Under the pieces are notes generated by a model. It ran no database searches, was not told the DNA's origin, and saw only the letters and a program-made list of their open reading frames with translations. From NCBI RefSeq assembly GCF_900091845.1, contig NZ_FMCI01000099.1, forward strand, positions 1 through 48,244: a stretch of DNA of 48,244 bases. The letters run 5' to 3'. A program made the position numbers and the translations under genes. Below are positions 44,613 to 48,244 of the stretch, piece after piece (positions within the stretch are counted from its first letter, which is position 1; each line of letters begins with the position of its first letter). This DNA comes from Streptomyces sp. SolWspMP-5a-2 (lineage in GTDB: Bacteria; Actinomycetota; Actinomycetes; Streptomycetales; Streptomycetaceae).

Positions 44613-46133
44613 TCACGTCTGGCGGGAGTGGACCGGGTCGTTGGCCACCTCGTCCGGGCATCTCCGGTGCGCCGGGCGGGTGCGCCGGTCGCGCCGCCAG
44701 TCGAAGGCGGCCAGGGCCAGCGAGGCCGCCATCCCGATCAGGGCCGCCACCAGCGCCGTCACCACGGCCGTGCGGTAGTCGTCGCCCCGGCCCAGCACCA
44801 GGTAGAACAGGCCGGGAAGCGCGGCGGTGCCCACGGCCGCGCCGAGCCGCTGGCCCGTCTGGAGGGCGCCGCCCGCCGCCCCTGCCATCCGCACGGGCAC
44901 GTCCCGCAGGGTCATGGTGATGTTCGGCGACACCACGAAGCCACCGCCGACGCCGCCCAGGAAGAGCAGCGGCGCCGCGACCCACGGCGCGGTGCCGAGC
45001 GGCAGGAACAGCAGCAGCAGCGCCGTGCCGCCCAGACCGGCGATCACCCCCGCGAGCCCGGCCACGGTGAGCAGCCGCCCGAAGCGCTCCACCATCCGTC
45101 CGGCGACGACGGCGGCGCACGCCGTGCCCAGCGCGAACGGGGTCACCGCGAGACCGGAGCGCAGCGGGCTGAAGCCCAGCCCGTGCTGGTAGAAGAGGGC
45201 GAAGACCAGCCAGACGCCGCTGAAGCCGATGAAGTACAGGGTGCCGACGCCCGCGCCGACGGCGTACCCGCGCACCGTGGTGAACAGGCGCGGGTCCAGC
45301 AGCGGCTGCCCGCCCCGGGCCACCAGGCGCCGCTGGCGCACCACGAAGAGGCCGAGGACCGCCGCGCCGGCCAGGAACAGCCACCACAGGCCGGTGATGC
45401 CCCCGGTGTCCGCCTGGACCAGCGGCCACATCAGCGCGAGCACGCCGACGCCGAGCAGCAGCACGCCCGGCACGTCCACCTCGCCGCGTCCGGTCGCCGG
45501 GGTGCGCGGCAGCAGCCGACGGCCGAGCAGGACGGCGAGGACGCCGATGGGGACGTTCACGTAGAAGATCCACCGCCATCCGTCCGGCCCGGAGGCCAGG
45601 GCGAGGATCGCGCCGCCGGTGAGCGGTCCCGCGGCCGACGAGATGCCGACGGTCGAACCGAAGAAGCCGAAGGCGCGGCCGCGTTCGGCGCCGCGGAACA
45701 TCTGCTGGATGAGCGCGGAGTTCTGCGGTGCCATGAATCCGGCCGCCAGGCCCTGGGCGAGCCTGGCCACCACCAGCAGGGTGATGTCCGGGGCCGCCCC
45801 GCACGCCGCACTGAAGAGCACGAAGCCGCTGAGCGCCAGCAGGAAGATCAGCCGCCGGTCGAGCGCGTCGCCCAGGCGGCCCGCGGTGACCAGGGCGAGC
45901 GCGAAGGTCAGGGCGTACCCGGAGACCACCCACTGCACCTGCGCGGGGGAGGCGTGCAGGTCGCGCTGGATGGTGGGCAGGGCGACCGCGACGATCGTCA
46001 CGTCCAGCAGGGTCATGAACCCGGCCACCAGGGTGACCCACAGGGCTCGCCAGCGGCGCGGGTCCGGCTGGTACCCGGCGTCCTCCTGAGCCCCCTGGCC
46101 GCGGTCGCCCGGCGGTGGCGCCGACGCTGTCAC
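44613..46133 (-). CDS. MFS multidrug exporter, DHA2 (14-TM) family
   Basis: A 506-residue drug:H+ antiporter. The N-terminus shows the DHA2 motif FMTLLDVTIVAVALPTIQRDL (about 40-60, quoted by ends) with the conserved Asp in LDVTIV. Next come the motif-A region TAGRLGDALDRRLIF and the motif-C-like GFFGSTVGISSAAGPLTGG, with about 14 hydrophobic segments. Relatives (EmrB/QacA type) export drugs or secondary metabolites. The GTG start has AGAGGAG at 6 nt. No adjacent regulator is seen. Confidence 0.92.
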   Translation of the reverse strand: MTASAPPPGDRGQGAQEDAGYQPDPRRWRALWVTLVAGFMTLLDVTIVAVALPTIQRDLHASPAQVQWVVSGYALTFALALVTAGRLGDALDRRLIFLLALSGFVLFSAACGAAPDITLLVVARLAQGLAAGFMAPQNSALIQQMFRGAERGRAFGFFGSTVGISSAAGPLTGGAILALASGPDGWRWIFYVNVPIGVLAVLLGRRLLPRTPATGRGEVDVPGVLLLGVGVLALMWPLVQADTGGITGLWWLFLAGAAVLGLFVVRQRRLVARGGQPLLDPRLFTTVRGYAVGAGVGTLYFIGFSGVWLVFALFYQHGLGFSPLRSGLAVTPFALGTACAAVVAGRMVERFGRLLTVAGLAGVIAGLGGTALLLLFLPLGTAPWVAAPLLFLGGVGGGFVVSPNITMTLRDVPVRMAGAAGGALQTGQRLGAAVGTAALPGLFYLVLGRGDDYRTAVVTALVAALIGMAASLALAAFDWRRDRRTRPAHRRCPDEVANDPVHSRQT

Positions 46134-46761
46134 ATGGGCTCCTCTCGCCGGGGACCGCGCCGGGCGGCCCACCGTCCGTACCCCTGCCCCGGCCCCCGGT
46201 CCGTCCCCCACCCGGCCTCCGACGAGCCTACGGTCATGAGGGGTGGGGGCGCCTGTCGACGGGGGCGGGTGGCGGCCGTCCGACGCGGGGGCCGCGCCGG
46301 GCCGGGGCGAGCCGCCCAGGGCCACGGGCGGAGCCGTCGGCCGGGCGATCCGGGGCCCGCTCGGACCCCGCCCGGACCCTTCGGTCCTGCGATCAACTTC
46401 CCGGTCCGTTCCGGCGTCCTCCCTGGCGTCACGCGCTCCGTCCAGGGCGTCCCGGGCGCCCCGGGCCGGTCCGGGGCGTCGAGCGCGCCCTCGGAGCCGC
46501 CCGTCACCGCGAGGCGGCGGGCGAGGTGGCCCGGCCGGTGGACGCGAGCCCTCGTGGGGACGGCGGACTCGCACCCGGCCGGGCCGTCACCTCCCCGATC
46601 CCGGTTCGTCCCGCCGCGAGGGGTTTTCGCACGGAGTATCGGGCTACCCGAACACCAGGCATCGCGCCACGCTCCCCGCACCAGCCACTCGTGTCGTCCC
46701 GACCGGGCCGGTCCGCGCGCGGGGAGCCGACGGAGACGAAGAGGGAAGACGGAGACGGAAG
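46134..46761. other. 628-bp intergenic region
   Basis: It lies between the divergent exporter and a small plus-strand ORF. Open frames exist in several phases, as expected at this G+C, but none has a ribosome site plus sensible composition. A relatively A/T-rich patch (GTTTTCGCACGGAGTATC, about 46,621-46,640) may be part of a promoter for the small ORF. Confidence 0.5.
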
Positions 46762-46947
46762 ATGACAGCCGTGACCAGGAGCACCGCAGAGCAACCGTCC
46801 GTACGCGTCGCCCGCACCGGCTGGGCGCTCGCCCGCCGTCCCCGCGCCGGAAGAGTGCGCACCTGTGTGGCGGCGTTCGTCGACCGCGACGCGCCCGCGG
46901 CCCCGCCCGCGGGTACCGAGCAGAACATCGTCAGGGGCGCGGACTGA
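46762..46947 (+). CDS. Small hypothetical protein (61 aa)
   Basis: A 61-residue basic protein (MTAVTRSTAEQPSVRVARTG... to ...TEQNIVRGAD) with no recognised domain, signal peptide or membrane helix. GGAGACGGAAG precedes the ATG and a clear hairpin terminator follows about 100 nt downstream, which supports a real unit. Composition is only moderately coding-like, so it may be spurious. Confidence 0.45.
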   Translation: MTAVTRSTAEQPSVRVARTGWALARRPRAGRVRTCVAAFVDRDAPAAPPAGTEQNIVRGAD

Positions 46948-47049
46948 GCATCCGCCGCACGGACTCCGGCACGGGACGGGACCGGCGGCACGGCTCCGGG
47001 AGACCGGACCGGTGCGGACGGCTCCGGGCTGCCGGACCCGCACAGAGAG

Positions 47050-47078
47050 GGCCGGAGGGCGGCGAGCGTCCTCCGGCC
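47050..47078 (+). terminator. Hairpin downstream of the 61-aa ORF
   Basis: GGCCGGAGG pairs perfectly with CCTCCGGCC (9 bp, 11-nt loop), followed by TT. Confidence 0.7.
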
Positions 47079-47182
47079 TTCGTGCGCCCGGCGCGGGCGG
47101 GGAGTGCGCCGAGGGCGGGTTCCGTTTCCGGACGGGCGGCCTGGGTGCCGTCGACCGCTGCCGGTGCCGATCCGCTGTGCCG

Positions 47183-47260
47183 GTGCGGGAAGTGACGCCG
47201 GGTCGGAAAGTGACGTCAGCGCGGGAAATGACGTCGGTGCGGGAAATGACGCCGGGTCGG
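47183..47260. repeat. 18-bp tandem repeat
   Basis: Four 18-nt units plus a partial copy, of the type GTGCGGGAAATGACGCCG, at 47183, 47201, 47219 and 47237. Non-coding; each unit contains a GGGAAATGACGTC-like core that could bind a protein. Confidence 0.75.
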
Positions 47261-47402
47261 CGGAGGCCGGTCCGTCCGGCGGGCCCGTCCGATCCGCCCG
47301 CGGTGACCGGGACGATGGCAGAAGAACCGTTTCGCCTCGCGATGTCGAGGTAGGCGAGACCGAGACCGAGACCATGCCGAACAGGGAGCGAAGGAGAGCC
47401 GC

Positions 47403-47636
47403 ATGACCGATCGTCGACTCGAAGGGCCCGGCGAGCGCGGGGAGCCCATCCCCAGGGACATGCCCGACCAGCAGGCGGGTGCCGCCAGGAACAGCTGGGA
47501 CGGCACACGCCCCCACGGCGCCCCGGCCGACGAGGAGCTGCCGACCCCGGACGAGGCGGGCGCGCGCCGCAAGGGCGAGGACCGCTCGGACACCGTCCAC
47601 CCCGAGCACCCCGACCCGCAGGAGTCGACGGCCTGA
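47403..47636 (+). CDS. Small hydrophilic hypothetical protein (77 aa)
   Basis: A 77-residue, highly charged, Pro/Glu/Asp-rich protein without hydrophobic core, presumably disordered. It starts MTDRRLEGPGERGEP and ends HPEHPDPQESTA. AAGGAGAG stands 6 nt before the ATG. Similar small disordered proteins are common in streptomycetes, but I know no function. A possible SigB-type promoter about 50 nt upstream would fit a stress role; this is inference. Confidence 0.7.
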   Translation: MTDRRLEGPGERGEPIPRDMPDQQAGAARNSWDGTRPHGAPADEELPTPDEAGARRKGEDRSDTVHPEHPDPQESTA

Positions 47637-47959
47637 GCCGACCGGCGGGGCACGGTCACCGGGAGATCGGCGACCCGGCGGCCGGGGTGACCCGGGCGCG
47701 GTGGCGGGGCGACCGTGAGCGTGGCTTTCCGGCCCGGCGCGCACGCCGTCCCGGCCGCCCGGCCGCTCACCCGTACGGCCCCGGCGCGCGGACGGCGCGC
47801 ACGGCCCCGGCGCGCGTCATGGGCGCCTTTCGCCGGATGCGCCTGACTATGACCTTTGCTTCCCGTTTGCGCCGTCGGTGCCGTCGTGTGTAGCTGGAAG
47901 GGCGCGTATGTCCGCGGAAGGGACCGTCCTTTTGCCGCGCGCTTCGGAGGAGACGGCTC
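47637..47959. other. 323-bp intergenic region
   Basis: It holds a weak dyad after the small ORF (GGTCACC at 47654-47660 with GGTGACC at 47686-47692), a direct repeat of ACGGCCCCGGCGCGCG (two copies near 47,775 and 47,801), and the promoter region of the PRC-barrel gene in the more A/T-rich part around 47,845-47,900. No gene. Confidence 0.5.
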
Positions 47960-48244
47960 ATGACAGAGGATGCGTACCTCAGCACCCGGGACCTGCGCGA
48001 CCTGACGGTCTACGACCCGGACGGCGAGAAGGTCGGCAAGGTCTCGCAGGTGTGGCTCGACGACAGGAGCGGGCGTCCGGAGTGGGTGTCGATCTCGACG
48101 GGCCTCTTCGGCACCAAGGAGTCCTTCGTGCCGCTGCTCGGCGCCCACCGCAACCAGGAAGGGCTCCAGGTCGCCTACCGCAAGGACCTCGTCAAGGACG
48201 CCCCCAGGGTGGAGGCGGACGGGCACCTCGACCAGACCGAGGAG
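47960..48244 (+). CDS. PRC-barrel domain protein (3' end outside window)
   Basis: The first 95 codons of a gene running off the right edge. They cover a complete PRC-barrel: LSTRDLRDLTVYDPDGEKVGKVSQVWLDD, then WVSISTGLFGTKESFVPLLGA and VAYRKDLVKDAPRV (long segments quoted by ends). In streptomycetes such proteins usually continue into a DUF2382 (YsnF-like) stress domain; that part is not visible here. PRC-barrels bind RNA-processing or membrane/stress partners. The ATG has GGAGGAG upstream. Confidence 0.9.
   Translation, partial: MTEDAYLSTRDLRDLTVYDPDGEKVGKVSQVWLDDRSGRPEWVSISTGLFGTKESFVPLLGAHRNQEGLQVAYRKDLVKDAPRVEADGHLDQTEE

Larger units (their letters stand above)
46948..47402. other. 455-bp intergenic region
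   Basis: It contains a terminator hairpin (47050-47078), an 18-bp tandem repeat (47183-47260) and, near its right end, GTTT-N15-AGGTAG (47329-47353), which resembles a SigB-type stress promoter (GTTT-N14-16-GGGTAY) with two mismatches. No convincing gene on either strand. Confidence 0.5.

Overview
The window is a high-G+C actinobacterial chromosome segment. Strong G/C third-position bias, frequent GTG starts, 4-nt ATGA/GTGA gene overlaps, G-rich ribosome binding sites, a DmdR/IdeR-type iron box and an RxxVDLxR-type cysteine leader peptide all point to Streptomyces or a close relative. I see no rRNA, tRNA, CRISPR array, insertion sequence or prophage. It reads as accessory metabolism and transport around one large uncharacterised multi-gene system.

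Left end (1-11.4 kb, all minus strand): two adjacent transcription units. The first encodes a DUF4132 protein translationally coupled to a 1636-residue protein of unknown function, and ends in a strong hairpin. The second encodes a MoxR-type AAA+ ATPase, a fused DUF5682-VWA protein and a SWIM zinc-finger protein that runs off the window, all joined by 4-nt overlaps. The domain set matches the E. coli yehI/yehL-yehM-yehP-yehQ neighbourhood, whose function is not established. A 430-bp spacer with a degenerate 55-60 bp tandem repeat separates the two units.

11.9-24.6 kb: a CASTOR/POLLUX-like two-TM ion channel with RCK domains; an iron-box-controlled siderophore-binding lipoprotein; a GH2 beta-galactosidase behind a LacI-type palindrome; a GNAT acetyltransferase; a TetR regulator divergent from a 3-hydroxyisobutyrate-dehydrogenase-like enzyme plus a second GNAT, with two matching operators between; and an IclR regulator coupled to an ornithine-cyclodeaminase-family enzyme. 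Four of these proteins carry in-frame tandem repeats in tails or loops. The most striking is a tail of ten 36-nt units that appears to have grown from the dehydrogenase gene's own last codons.

24.8-36.5 kb: an amidohydrolase overlapping an M19 dipeptidase, glutamine-dependent asparagine synthase, an LtrA family membrane protein, an ActP-like solute:sodium symporter with its DUF485 partner, a FAS1 lipoprotein with a membrane-anchored sulfite-oxidase-fold molybdoenzyme, and a DUF1684 protein.

36.6-44.5 kb: a sulfonate/taurine acquisition cluster. A divergent F420/flavin-type LLM oxidoreductase faces a 22-codon, probably leaderless, cysteine-rich leader ORF ending in tandem TGT TGT codons. This is followed by a candidate attenuator hairpin, the ABC permease, binding lipoprotein and ATPase, a TauD-type dioxygenase, and an LLM monooxygenase gene broken by a one-base frameshift. 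An MHS-family transporter comes next. The likely logic is that cysteine shortage stalls ribosomes on the leader and opens the operon, which imports organosulfonates and releases sulfite.

44.6-48.2 kb: a DHA2 family drug exporter, two small hydrophilic proteins of unknown function, an 18-bp tandem repeat, and the start of a PRC-barrel protein.
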